From Cupriavidus sp. D384 (GTDB taxonomy: Bacteria; Pseudomonadota; Gammaproteobacteria; Burkholderiales; Burkholderiaceae): a stretch of DNA of 64,000 nucleotides. Position numbers and translations under genes: made by a program. Positions within the stretch are counted from its first letter, which is position 1; each line of letters starts with the position of its first letter. This document shows, in pieces, positions 34,699 through 43,996 of this stretch. A model generated the notes under the pieces. It was not told where the DNA came from and ran no database searches. It saw only the letters and a program-made list of their open reading frames with translations. Location: assembly GCF_001652915.1 (NCBI RefSeq), contig NZ_BBQI01000006.1:1-64000 (forward strand), written 5' to 3'.

Positions 34699-36019
34699 TT
34701 CCATCACTGGTGTTCAAGCGCAACCATCGGGGACGGACGAGCACGCGATGCGCAAGGTTGTCGTTTCAGCAGCGCTGGGCCAATTTGTCGAGTGGTATGA
34801 CTTCGTCGTCTATGCGTACTCGGCGACCATGTTGGCGAAACTGTTCTTTCCCCATTCGGACCCGGTCGCCGCATTGCTGTCAACGTTTGCCGTCTACGCC
34901 GTCGGATTTATCATGCGGCTGTTCGGTGGTTACGTGTTTGGTCGGTTGGGAGATCGCTACGGACGTAAGTCCACTCTCGCGGCGATTATCCTGATCATGG
35001 GCGTGTCCACTGTCGGGATTGGCCTGCTACCCACCTACGAACAGATTGGTGTTTTTGCCCCGGTTCTCCTAGTGGTATGCCGCCTGCTGCAAGGTCTGTC
35101 GGCGGCTGGCGAGGCGACCGGATCGAACTCTTTCGTGGCTGAACACGCGCCAGCGAGGCGCCGCGGCATCGCAGTTGCGTTCACCTATTCCTTTGCAAAC
35201 GTAGGCCCCATCGTCGCTGCTCTCGTCGTCTTGGCCGTTACTAGTGGACTCGGGCCAGAGCGCTATGCCTCCTGGGGCTGGCGCATCCCGTTTTTGCTGG
35301 GAGCGCCGTTCGCGCTGGTGGGCATCTATATTCGCGCAAAGGTAGGAGAATCACCAGCGTTCGAGGCTATGAAAGCGACTAGGCGCGGAAATCCCGAGCC
35401 CATTCTGGCAACCCTTAAGCGGTATCGCTCGGAGGTCTTGTTCACGTTCGTACTTTCCGCGCTGTCTAGTCTGGGCTTCTACACCCTGGCCGGTTACTTC
35501 GTCACCTACCTGACGACGACCACCAAGCTGAGTGCCAACGATGCTTTGATTTCCAACTGCGTTGCCTTGATGTTGGCTTTCCTCGCCATGAATCTTGGGG
35601 GGTATTTATCCGACCGATTAGGTCGAAAGCCAGTACTTCTTGGCGCGCTGGTGCTGTCCATCGTTACGCTGATTCCCGGTTATATGCTTGCTGGTCAAGG
35701 AAGCTTGGCCGCAGCTATTCTGGGACAGGGCATGATTGCGATCGCTGGCGGCCTGTTCTGGGGACCGCTCCCGATTGCTCTGCTTGAGCTCTTTCCGACG
35801 CGCGTGCGACTGAGCTGTGCATCGATCAGCGTGAACGCGGCCTACGCTCTGTTCGGTGGCACCGCGCCATTCCTGAGTACCTATCTGTTGGCGCTCACGC
35901 ACAACAGGCTGGCGCCTGCCTACTATGCGGTTGGCACATTCTTGGTGGCATTCTTGTTCATAGTGCGGATTCCGGAAACGTATCGGCGTCCTTTGTTGCA
36001 GGAGGGCGACCTTAGTTAA
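34685..36019 (+). CDS. MFS permease, metabolite:H+ symporter (MHS) family
   Basis: 444 residues, 12 predicted helices. GQFVEWYDFVVYAYSA in helix 1, GRLGDRYGRKSTL between helices 2 and 3 and LSDRLGRKPVLL between 8 and 9 identify the MHS branch, which includes transporters for shikimate, citrate, dicarboxylates and betaine-like compounds. ATG 34685 overlaps the nitrilase gene by 14 bases. A hairpin terminator follows. Confidence 0.9.
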   Translation: MAYVDSITGVQAQPSGTDEHAMRKVVVSAALGQFVEWYDFVVYAYSATMLAKLFFPHSDPVAALLSTFAVYAVGFIMRLFGGYVFGRLGDRYGRKSTLAAIILIMGVSTVGIGLLPTYEQIGVFAPVLLVVCRLLQGLSAAGEATGSNSFVAEHAPARRRGIAVAFTYSFANVGPIVAALVVLAVTSGLGPERYASWGWRIPFLLGAPFALVGIYIRAKVGESPAFEAMKATRRGNPEPILATLKRYRSEVLFTFVLSALSSLGFYTLAGYFVTYLTTTTKLSANDALISNCVALMLAFLAMNLGGYLSDRLGRKPVLLGALVLSIVTLIPGYMLAGQGSLAAAILGQGMIAIAGGLFWGPLPIALLELFPTRVRLSCASISVNAAYALFGGTAPFLSTYLLALTHNRLAPAYYAVGTFLVAFLFIVRIPETYRRPLLQEGDLS

Positions 36020-36050
36020 AGGATTGCGAGCTGCACAATCCTCGTTGACC

Positions 36051-36071
36051 TGGCCCTGCGCCACAGGGCCA
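36051..36071 (+). terminator. Hairpin after the MHS transporter gene
   Basis: TGGCCCTG-CGCCA-CAGGGCCA, perfect 8-bp stem 31 bases after the stop. No T-run follows, so termination strength is uncertain. Confidence 0.5.
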
Positions 36072-36345
36072 GCTCCGGCCAGCACCTGCGCGTTGGCCCT
36101 GTTCCCGTTCGCGCGGAGTGCGATGTGAGTGGCTGGCCCTAGAAAAAGTGGCGGATTACAGCGCGGAGCAGCAACTGATTCCGGTTGGAGGATACGTTAG
36201 CGGCCCCGGTCACATATGCTGCATCGAGGACCGTGCCAGTGCGATCTCCTGCAACGTGCTGATATCTGCCCAATTGACTAGGCTGCCCCGAGCATGCAGC
36301 CGCGCGCAGCGCAATACTGGAGGCATTGCGCCATCGAAACTTGTC

Positions 36346-36975
36346 ATGCCCCAATCTCGCCGCAATGCAGCTCTCCCTGCGATTGAACCGATGTTGGCCC
36401 GTCGAAGCGCGACGTTGCCCCGCTCGGGTAGCTGGCACTATTCGTTGAAGTTCGATGGCTATCGGCTGCTGGCCAGCACTGGAGTGACACAACTTCGGCT
36501 GCGTGGCGGCGGTAATGCCACAGCTTGGTTTCCGGAGTTAGTGGCCTCGTTAGCGCCCTTGCCTGCCGATTGTGTGCTCGATGGCGAGGTGGTCGTTCTC
36601 GATGAAATCGGGCGCGCGGATTTCGAGCGCCTTCACGCCCGCGCATCGCACCGCAGCTGGTATGCGGGAGCAGTTCCTGTTGTGTACTGCGCGTTTGACC
36701 TTCTAGTGAACCACGGTGATGACATCCGCAACGAGCCAATCGAAGAGCGACAAGCCCAGCTCGCGGCATTGCTGGAGAACATCGAGCGGGGCGTGATGTT
36801 CGTTTCCTCGACTGACGACGGGGAATGGTTGTGGCAGCAGGTACTGGCACTCAAGCTGGAAGGCATTGTGGCCAAGCGCGCGGGCAGCCGCTATGCCGGC
36901 GGCTTGTCGAGCGATTGGCTCAAGATCAAGCGCCCTGGCGTGCATGATCATGGGGCGTTCAAGCGGGAGCCATAG
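36346..36975 (+). CDS. Adenylation-domain-only ATP-dependent DNA ligase
   Basis: 209 residues. Motif I LKFDGYR with nucleophile Lys35, motif III-like VVYCAFDLL, DGEVVVLDE, motif IV LEGIVAKR and motif V DWLKIKR are all present, matching LigD/LigC-type ligases. The protein ends soon after motif V, so the usual C-terminal OB-fold is missing; either it is truncated or works with a partner in trans. The frame is open upstream to 36118, but ligase homology starts at ATG 36346. The 275 bases before it hold no other gene. Located amid DNA-damage genes. Confidence 0.8.
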   Translation: MPQSRRNAALPAIEPMLARRSATLPRSGSWHYSLKFDGYRLLASTGVTQLRLRGGGNATAWFPELVASLAPLPADCVLDGEVVVLDEIGRADFERLHARASHRSWYAGAVPVVYCAFDLLVNHGDDIRNEPIEERQAQLAALLENIERGVMFVSSTDDGEWLWQQVLALKLEGIVAKRAGSRYAGGLSSDWLKIKRPGVHDHGAFKREP

Positions 36976-37045
36976 GTGCCCTTCCCTCGTTGCAGCCCAA
37001 GGCGAATCACAGCACGCGAAGTTTCCCGCCGTGTAACCCACGTAG

Positions 37046-37077
37046 GCAAAAAAAAGCCCGCGGATGGGTACGCAGGC
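37046..37077 (-). terminator. Orphan minus-strand terminator
   Basis: On the minus strand GCCTGCG-N8-CGCGGGC (one mismatch) followed by eight T. No minus-strand gene lies to its right nearby; it may protect the ligase gene or be a relic. Confidence 0.6.
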
Positions 37078-37216
37078 CGGGATGTCACCGTGGGGTCAAT
37101 CACGATACCGGTAGTGTGACGGCAAATGTACTTCGTTGTCATCCCAACACAGGAGGGATACAGCATGGCCGAGCGAGCATCCAAGGTTCGCGGCATTGCT
37201 TCTCACTTGCGGCGCA

Positions 37217-37232
37217 CTGTATATTTATACAG
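37217..37232. promoter_or_regulatory. LexA box of the SRAP operon
   Basis: CTGTATATTTATACAG matches CTGT-N8-ACAG. It lies 20 bases before the 116-residue gene's ATG and so places the next three genes under SOS control. Confidence 0.9.
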
Positions 37233-37251
37233 TATGTTGTTTGAAGTCATG

Positions 37252-37602
37252 AAACTCTGTCTGGAAGGTCGCCGGCTACACCGCGGATGGTGGGGCGGGC
37301 AGCGCCTATGGCGCGGCCAAGTGGTCATAGAGGACCGCATGGATAAGGGAGCGCATCGCGTCATACCCCATGCCATCATGCTCTACAGCCAGCACCAGGA
37401 CGTCGCGGAACTTGGAGTGCTTTACGACGCGAAGATTGTCAGAATGACCGCCGACGATTTGATCGTCACGGGTTTCGAGCGCGCCACCTTCGAACTGAAG
37501 GAATACCGGCAAGCTTGGCTGATGCGGCCGATCACGCGCGAAGAAATGGAAATGCCAATTCCAGCCGATGTGGTGCGCGGCCGGGGGAAACCTGACGTAT
37601 GA
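37252..37602 (+). CDS. SOS-regulated protein of unknown function (116 aa)
   Basis: 116 residues, basic N terminus and acidic middle, no signal peptide or helix. Contains FERATFELKEYRQAWLMRP, a pattern I do not recognise. I chose ATG 37252; ATG 37234 sits only 2 bases after the LexA box and is less likely. The SRAP gene follows after 13 bases. Position behind a LexA box and before SRAP suggests a role in DNA-damage tolerance or abasic-site repair. Confidence 0.7.
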   Translation, partial: KLCLEGRRLHRGWWGGQRLWRGQVVIEDRMDKGAHRVIPHAIMLYSQHQDVAELGVLYDAKIVRMTADDLIVTGFERATFELKEYRQAWLMRPITREEMEMPIPADVVRGRGKPDV

Positions 37603-37615
37603 ATGGAGGGCAACG

Positions 37616-38290
37616 ATGTGCGTGAACTATGCGCCGGTGCAACAGCAAATGCTACGCGACGTGTTTGGCGTCGAACCGCCCGCCGGAGAATGGCGATCGG
37701 AAGCGTGGCCGGACTACCCTGCCCCAATCATCCGAGCGACCGAGAGTGGCGATCGTGAAGCCGTACTCGGATCTTTCAGTATGGTGCCTAAGGGAAAGAT
37801 CCCGCCTGGCGTGCGCTACTACCCGACAGCCAATGCTCGATCCGAAACGATTGGAAAGCTCAGCTCGTTTGCAAAGCACTGGAAGGCTGGCCAGCTATGC
37901 TTGATACCGGCCCTCGCATTCTACGAGCCCTGCTGGGAGACGGGCAAAGCCGTACGGTGGAAGATTGGCCTTCCTGACGACGAACCGTTTGCGATCGCCG
38001 GCTTGTGGCGTCCGTGGCCCGACGGCGCCATTTCCTTCACTATGCCGACGCTCAACGCAGACGCGCACCCTCTGATGCGGCGCTTCCATAAACCTGGGGA
38101 TGAGAAGCGCGGTGTTGTCTTGCTGCCGCGTGACGAGTGGGACGATTGGCTAGCGTGCCGCGAACCGGAGGTCGCGCGAACATTTCTGAGGTTATACCCG
38201 TCGGATGCGATGGTTGCCGAACCCGCTCCCGCACCGCCGCGCGCAAAGAAAATTGAAGTGGTTTCTCTTAACGAAGGCGAGAGCAAATGA
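37616..38290 (+). CDS. SOS response-associated peptidase (SRAP/HMCES/YedK-type)
   Basis: 224 residues. Catalytic Cys2 directly after Met1 (MCVNY), Asn73 (TANARSE), Glu104 (FYEPCW) and His151 (ADAHPLM) match the SRAP active site, which forms a covalent crosslink to abasic sites in single-stranded DNA and protects them. ATG 37616 has GGAGGG in front; Cys2 confirms the start. Second gene of the LexA-controlled operon; the next gene overlaps its stop (ATGA). C-terminal Pro/Ala-rich tail. Confidence 0.95.
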   Translation: MCVNYAPVQQQMLRDVFGVEPPAGEWRSEAWPDYPAPIIRATESGDREAVLGSFSMVPKGKIPPGVRYYPTANARSETIGKLSSFAKHWKAGQLCLIPALAFYEPCWETGKAVRWKIGLPDDEPFAIAGLWRPWPDGAISFTMPTLNADAHPLMRRFHKPGDEKRGVVLLPRDEWDDWLACREPEVARTFLRLYPSDAMVAEPAPAPPRAKKIEVVSLNEGESK

Positions 38291-38571
38291 AGATAGCCGT
38301 TGCACTACTCATTGCCTTTTGCCTCAACACATCCGCTCTTGCAGAAGACTCCGGCCTCGTGTTTGCGGCCCCCCCAAGGGATTCGTCGAAATTGCTGCAA
38401 GAGTTTGATGTTGCTTACACCAAGCGAGAACCGCACGGAGCTATCCTGGAGATCCTAAATCCAAACACTGCGGGCTTCTGCAGCCTTGGGTACCCTGCGC
38501 CGCCCGACGCACCGATCACTTCCATTGGGCCACGTGGTGAACGGCTTGCAGTTGGGGAACCGGCTCGAATT
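38287..38571 (+). pseudogene. Small exported protein truncated by the IS1071-like element
   Basis: Starts with a clear signal peptide (MKIAVALLIAFCLNTSALA) and continues as a beta-like exported protein with one Cys. At about 38572 it enters the GGGG-beginning end of the transposable element, so the remaining open frame to 38670 is transposon DNA. Third gene of the LexA-controlled operon, ATGA-coupled to the SRAP gene. An exported protein in an SOS operon is unusual. Confidence 0.65.
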
Positions 38572-41500
38572 GGGGTAATCGTACTTTTCGTGCTAAATCT
38601 GGCGCTTTCCCTGAAAGCCTTTACTGGCAAGGCTTGCCGGTCGACTCCGGCGATCGTCGGAAGACTCTGAGAGATCCCGCGGTACCATAGCTGCCCGCGC
38701 ACCGCGCCGCCGCAAGGAGGTAGGGAAATGCCAGGCATGGAATTTCGCTATGTGGGAATCGACCGCTTGCCCGCCAAGATGTCGCAGTTCGACGTGGAGC
38801 GATACTTTGCGCTCACCGACCGCGACATGGCGGAGCTGAATGAGCGGTTTCGACGAGACCGGCGCGCCGGCGCGGCAATCCAGCTGGTCTTTCTTCGGGC
38901 GAGCGGCCATACGCTGGACCATGTCGGCACCTTGCCGCGCCAGTTGCTGCGTTACATCGGTGAGCGCCTTGGCCTGCCGACGCCAACCATCGCGTCGCTT
39001 CGGACCATGTATCACCGCTACAAGACGCTCTATGACCACCAAGTCTGGGCCTGCGACTATCTCGGGCTGACACGGATTGGGCCAGACCATTGGGCAGGGC
39101 TTGGGGCGTGGATGCGCCAGGATGCGAAGGAATCTCTGACACCCGAGGACCTGCTACAGCACGCGCGCTCCTGGCTATACGAGCGGCGGATCCTGATCCC
39201 GGCCGAGCGAGCCCTGCGCGATCTCGGCCGCTCGATCTGGGCGGAAATCGAGCGAGCTGCGGTAGCCATGATCGAGGCTGCCATCCCGGAATCTCAACTT
39301 GCGCGTGCGGACGCGGTTCTGTCGACCCGACACGGTACTTCGGGTGTGACCGTTCTTGAGTGGCTGAAGACCCCGCCGGCACGCCACAGCCCGACAACCA
39401 TCGCTGAAACGCTCGAGAAAATTCGATTTCTGAAGGAACTCGGTGCGCATACCTGGCAACTAGATGCGGTGCCTATGGAAAAGCAGCGGGCCTGGGGCAA
39501 GCGCATCGAGGCGCGCCGCCCCGTTAAGATCAGAGAACTGAAGGCGTCGACGCGCACGCTGGAACTGGTTTTCTTCCTTCGAGTGACCTTGCTGGAATTG
39601 ACGGACTCCCTGCTTTACCAGACAGGGCGACGGGTCTCCGATCTGGTTCGACAGGCCTACGAAAAGACCACGACCAAGCAGGCCCGCTCTGCCGCGGATT
39701 ACCGCCAGCGCCTGCTAGCGATCAAGATGCTCGTCGGCGACGCCGAACGCTCGGCCGAGGAGCGGCTCGCGGAGATCGGCAAGCTGCTGGGGGATTTACC
39801 TAGCAAGCCCGCCATGAGCCATGCAGCCAGTGTGCGCGAGACACTGACTGAGGACAATCAGCGGATCCGAGCTCTACTCATATCGCTGCGGGACCTGGAT
39901 TTTTCCGGCCGGGAAGCGGAACCCAGCCTCCGCCAATTGGCACTCATCAGCAAATTGCACGATAGCGGTGCGAGTGAGCTACCCCGTGGCAGTGAGGTGC
40001 CAGCCAGCGCCAGTTGGCATGACCTTATCGAGAATGACGATCGCAAACGTGCACTGCATGCGTTGGAGGCCTCGGCAATCACTGGCCTGCGCAAAGGCAT
40101 GCGACGTGGCTCCGTGTGGATTCATCACAGTCTATCTTTCCGGGAACGGGATCAACTGCTGATTCCATCGACGCAATGGGAAAACGAACGAGACCGACAT
40201 CTGTCGTCGCTGGCCTTGCCATCGACGGCCAATGCGTTTATCGACCGCCTGACGGAGCACCTCAAGGTGAATCTTGCGGCCTTGGATGAGGCGCGCGAGG
40301 CCGGCCGGGTCACGATCGGCTCAGGCGGTACGCTGCACCTGTCGGCATTGGAGGCGCTGCCCACGGATGGCCTGCCTCGCAAGACACGCGACATGCTCTT
40401 CAAGGCCATCGGTACAGCCCAATTTGCGGATCTGATCATGGAGATGGACGCCCGCACCGGCTTCAGCGCAGTCCTCCTGGCCCGAAGAGCGCGTGACGAG
40501 AACGAACTCGTGGCGTTGTACGGCGCGCTGATCGCACACGGCACCGAGATCGATGCCAAGGCTGTCGCAGCGATGATTCCCCAGCTGGACTCGGCGCACA
40601 TTTCGACACAGATGCGCGCGCTGGAGATGCCAGGCCGACTGGCACGTGCCAATGATCGGGTAATTGAGTTCCAGCGGACTCACGCGATCACCGAACTATG
40701 GGGAGACGGGCAACGAGCCTCGAGCGATTCCATGAGCCTCGACACCTCACCCCACCTGTTCTATGCCCGCGCCGATCCCCGCAGACGCACCCACGCCGTC
40801 GGAATCTATACGCACGTGCTGGACCAGCACGGAATCGTGTACAACCAGCCGATCGTGCTCAACGAGCGACAAGCTGGCGTCGCGATCGAAGGCGTCGTGC
40901 GCCACAATGACACGCGCGACGACGGTGGCTTGCTTCGACTTTCCGTCGACACGCATGGATATACGAGCGTCGGCATGGCGGTTGCGAAGCTGCTTGGATT
41001 CGATCTGTGCCCGCGTCTGCGCAATCTGGCCGAGCGCAAGCTCTACTTGCCGCGGCGATTGGTCGTCCCTGACAAGCTCACTCCGGCCGTCGCCAATGAA
41101 ATCTCTCTCAAGGCTATTCGTGATGGCTGGGATGGCCTGCTGCGGCTAGTGGCATCTATCAAGTCCGGACGCGTCAGCGCTGTGGTCGCCCTCCAGCGCT
41201 TCGGCAGTGCTGCCCAAGGCGATGCCGTATATCGTGCCGCTGATCAGCTCGGCAAGCTGCTGCGGACACTGTTCCTATGCGACTATTTTGGCAATCCAGA
41301 ATTCCGGCGGGAGCTGCATACGCTGCTCAATCGCGGCGAGTCAGTCCATCAACTCCAGCGTGCGGTCTACACTGGCAAGGTTGCGCCGGAGCGGGGCCGT
41401 CGGCGTGACGAGATGATCGCGATCTCGGGCTCACTGACCCTGCTCACCAATCTGGTGATTGCATGGAACACGCAGCGCATGCAGGTGACAGTGGATACCT

Positions 41501-41783
41501 GGCGCCAGAAGGGGCAGAAGATTGATGATGAATGGTTACGGAGAATGGGGCCCGCGCATTTCGGACATATCAACTTCCGGGGCACGCTGCGGTTTCCGCT
41601 CCATTTGTATCAGGAGATGCTGCTGGACGCCGCGCCCTGGCAGCGCGCGACAGGTTCATGAGGAGCGCAATATGGCTCTTGATGCTTGATGCGGACAAAG
41701 CGTCCTCATGTTGCAGCCCGGCAACGTTTGCTTCTTTTACCTCATGCTCGGGAAAGTGGCAGAGGACATTTCAAGTGATTATC
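38572..41783 (+). mobile_element. IS1071-like Tn3-family insertion element
   Basis: Single-transposase element without resolvase or passenger gene. The left end starts GGGGTAATCG at 38572. An imperfect inverted copy lies at about 41710-41783: shared blocks CCGGCAA, GGGAAAG and GATTA appear in the same order in reverse complement. The right end lacks the terminal CCCC, and no 5-base target duplication is seen, so it may be damaged and immobile. Boundaries on the right are approximate. IS1071 itself has long terminal repeats of about 110 bases, which fits the extended similarity. Confidence 0.6.
38728..41661 (+). CDS. tnpA: Tn3-family transposase, IS1071-type
   Basis: 977 residues, usual length for the family (DDE type). 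Catalytic Asp in the WGDGQRASSD region near 657-665, the second Asp in SVDTHGYTS near 741, and Glu in RRRDEM near 894. N-terminal region (LPAKMSQFDVERYFAL, LYDHQVWACDYLGL) follows the IS1071 transposase pattern. AAGGAGG precedes the ATG. The frame is intact. The lack of a resolvase matches IS1071, which resolves cointegrates by host recombination. Confidence 0.9.
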   Translation: MPGMEFRYVGIDRLPAKMSQFDVERYFALTDRDMAELNERFRRDRRAGAAIQLVFLRASGHTLDHVGTLPRQLLRYIGERLGLPTPTIASLRTMYHRYKTLYDHQVWACDYLGLTRIGPDHWAGLGAWMRQDAKESLTPEDLLQHARSWLYERRILIPAERALRDLGRSIWAEIERAAVAMIEAAIPESQLARADAVLSTRHGTSGVTVLEWLKTPPARHSPTTIAETLEKIRFLKELGAHTWQLDAVPMEKQRAWGKRIEARRPVKIRELKASTRTLELVFFLRVTLLELTDSLLYQTGRRVSDLVRQAYEKTTTKQARSAADYRQRLLAIKMLVGDAERSAEERLAEIGKLLGDLPSKPAMSHAASVRETLTEDNQRIRALLISLRDLDFSGREAEPSLRQLALISKLHDSGASELPRGSEVPASASWHDLIENDDRKRALHALEASAITGLRKGMRRGSVWIHHSLSFRERDQLLIPSTQWENERDRHLSSLALPSTANAFIDRLTEHLKVNLAALDEAREAGRVTIGSGGTLHLSALEALPTDGLPRKTRDMLFKAIGTAQFADLIMEMDARTGFSAVLLARRARDENELVALYGALIAHGTEIDAKAVAAMIPQLDSAHISTQMRALEMPGRLARANDRVIEFQRTHAITELWGDGQRASSDSMSLDTSPHLFYARADPRRRTHAVGIYTHVLDQHGIVYNQPIVLNERQAGVAIEGVVRHNDTRDDGGLLRLSVDTHGYTSVGMAVAKLLGFDLCPRLRNLAERKLYLPRRLVVPDKLTPAVANEISLKAIRDGWDGLLRLVASIKSGRVSAVVALQRFGSAAQGDAVYRAADQLGKLLRTLFLCDYFGNPEFRRELHTLLNRGESVHQLQRAVYTGKVAPERGRRRDEMIAISGSLTLLTNLVIAWNTQRMQVTVDTWRQKGQKIDDEWLRRMGPAHFGHINFRGTLRFPLHLYQEMLLDAAPWQRATGS

Positions 41784-41853
41784 AAGACGCCGGGGCGATG
41801 GCTGCCATCCGCATCGACACGCACTATTCCGTAGATCGGAGCCACCTGCTTGG

Positions 41854-43989
41854 CTAAAACCCTGCCTCGCGAATGCCGACACTCAGCACGTTGCGCAGCC
41901 AGTCGTCCAGGCGGCTGCGTGACTCGCCGGCAAGGTAGACGCGCCCACGCAGTTCCGTCAGCGACGGCAATGGGTCGGACAGTTCGATCTGCACCAGGTA
42001 GAGCGCCGCCTCCGGCAACAGCACGCCTTGCTTTTCCACGGCCGCGATCGGTCCGCCGTGTGGCGTGGTGAGCTGGGGAGACGGGATGTGCGCACTGCGC
42101 GATGGGGAAATCGCCCGAATCACCCCGCAGTAGCGATCCGGATGCGTCTCGGCGTAGAAGCACGCGCGTGCGCCAAGGCGCAGGTACTGGATGTCGGCCT
42201 CGCCTACGTAGGCATCGACTTGCCAGTGCGACGGGTCGATCAGCCGGCCGAGCACCTGCTTCGGCCCCACCCACGTGCCCTCACGCACGTCGTCCGGCAC
42301 ATCGACCCAGGCCCCGTCGAAGGGTGCCACCAGCAGCAGGCGGTGTTCTTCCGCCTGGACGGCACGCACGCGCGCCAGGCTTTGTTGCAAGGCTTCCAGC
42401 GTGGCCGCCTGCTGCTCGATGCCTCGGCGCAAGTCCAGCAGCCCGGTGAGCCGCGCGTTATTGCCCGCCACGCTGGCGCGGGCGGCGACGCTCTCGCTGG
42501 CAAGTTCGGGTTGACGAAGCTGGATCAGCGGCGCCCCCGCCTTGACCGTGCCCGCCGGGGTGCGCGTGACCATCTCGGCCGGCACTGGTGAGTACGCGGT
42601 CCACTGGCGGGCGCTGTGGGCCAGGGCCGGCGCACGCACGCCCGTTGGCCAGGGCACGGCCAACACGACCAGCACCGCCAGCAAGGCGGCCAGCAACAGG
42701 CCGCGACGCGGCCTGGGCGTCTCGGCACGGCGTCGGATCCACACTTTCAGTTCCCTCCAGATCGGCATGGCGATGAAGAACACAATCTCGACGGCGAACA
42801 GGAACACACCGAGCGCCTTGAAGAACAGGTGATAGACCACCAGCGCAATGCCGAGAAACACCACCAGCCGGTAGCACCACGTCACCCAGGCAAAAGCAAT
42901 CAGCTTGTGCCGCAACGGGGCTGGCAACGGTTCGGGCCATGGGTCGTTCCACCCCCACAGCAGGCGCCGCATTGCGGTGCGGGCCAGTGCGCCAGCGCGT
43001 TCGTGCAGGTTGGGCAGGTCGAGCAGGTCCGACAGGATGAAGTACCCGTCGAAGCGCATGAACGGGCTGGCGTTAAGCGCCAGCGACAGCACCCAGCTCG
43101 TCGTGGCCAGATAGAAGCACGCCTGGCGCATCGGGCCCGGCGTCAGCAAGGCCCAGGCCAACGTGGCGAGCCCCGCGATGATCAATTCGGTCACGATGCC
43201 AGCACTGGCGATAGCCAGGCGTTGGCGCGCCTGAGTCAGTCGCCATGATTCGCTGGTGTCGGTATAGAGCATGGGCCACATCACCAGGAACGCCACGCCC
43301 ATGTGCCCCACCCTCACCCCAAAATGCGTGGCCACCAATGCGTGGCCGAGTTCGTGCAGCGTCTTGGCCACCACCAGCGCGCAGGCAAAGCCCACCGCGC
43401 CCTCCAGCGAGATCGATTCGAACAGCGTGTGGCGGAATGTGTCCCACTGCCGCAGCGTCAAGGCAATGCCGACCAGCGTCAGCGCAATCACCGCCCACGC
43501 TGTGGACGGCCGGAAAATCCATTGCAGATGCGCGTACACCCATCGCATGCGGTACGTCGGGCGCAGCAGCGGTATGCGGAAGAACAGATAGTGGTGCAGC
43601 CACCATCGCCACGTCAGCCACGCGCGCGGCGCGTGCGAGGCCGCCATGTCCTGGCTGCGGCCCGGTGCCGGACGCAACAACAGGTTGGCTTGCAGGAAGG
43701 CGGCAAAGGCGAGGATCTGGCCGCTCAGCGCGTGCAAAGGTGTGCTCTCGCGGATCTGCCGCGCGGCGACGGCCGGCACCAGGTGCCAACGCTGCAGGCA
43801 CTCGAATTCGAGCCAGCCGATGCGGAAATGCCGGTTGCGCACCGGGTCTTCGATGATCCACGCCGGGCTACCGTCGGTATGCGCGGCACCGGGGAAGATG
43901 CGCAGGTCATCTCGCACCGGGGGCAGCGGCAGGTCTTCGGGGCTGGGCTGGCCGGGATTGTTCAAAGGATTGGGCAAGACGCTGGCCAT
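41854..43989 (-). CDS. M50-type membrane metalloprotease fused to HlyD-like adaptor
   Basis: 711 residues. N-terminal ~150 residues soluble, then about eight membrane helices with zinc motif HELGH (212-216, KTLHELGHALVATHFG) and the third-ligand region NASPFMRFDGYF (Asp314), as in site-2 proteases. A last helix near 430-450 leads to a periplasmic HlyD-like part (about 455-705) with biotinyl-lipoyl and coiled-coil segments. Databases label such proteins putative peptide zinc metalloprotease. Last gene of the giant-protein operon, 7 bases after the preceding gene. It could process or thread the giant protein across the inner membrane. Confidence 0.85.
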   Translation of the reverse strand: MASVLPNPLNNPGQPSPEDLPLPPVRDDLRIFPGAAHTDGSPAWIIEDPVRNRHFRIGWLEFECLQRWHLVPAVAARQIRESTPLHALSGQILAFAAFLQANLLLRPAPGRSQDMAASHAPRAWLTWRWWLHHYLFFRIPLLRPTYRMRWVYAHLQWIFRPSTAWAVIALTLVGIALTLRQWDTFRHTLFESISLEGAVGFACALVVAKTLHELGHALVATHFGVRVGHMGVAFLVMWPMLYTDTSESWRLTQARQRLAIASAGIVTELIIAGLATLAWALLTPGPMRQACFYLATTSWVLSLALNASPFMRFDGYFILSDLLDLPNLHERAGALARTAMRRLLWGWNDPWPEPLPAPLRHKLIAFAWVTWCYRLVVFLGIALVVYHLFFKALGVFLFAVEIVFFIAMPIWRELKVWIRRRAETPRPRRGLLLAALLAVLVVLAVPWPTGVRAPALAHSARQWTAYSPVPAEMVTRTPAGTVKAGAPLIQLRQPELASESVAARASVAGNNARLTGLLDLRRGIEQQAATLEALQQSLARVRAVQAEEHRLLLVAPFDGAWVDVPDDVREGTWVGPKQVLGRLIDPSHWQVDAYVGEADIQYLRLGARACFYAETHPDRYCGVIRAISPSRSAHIPSPQLTTPHGGPIAAVEKQGVLLPEAALYLVQIELSDPLPSLTELRGRVYLAGESRSRLDDWLRNVLSVGIREAGF

Positions 43990-43996
43990 GATCAGC

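Noticed and set aside
38728-41661. Resolvase, res site or antibiotic/metal resistance passenger expected in a Tn3 transposon
   Set aside because: None found; only the transposase gene is present, as in IS1071.
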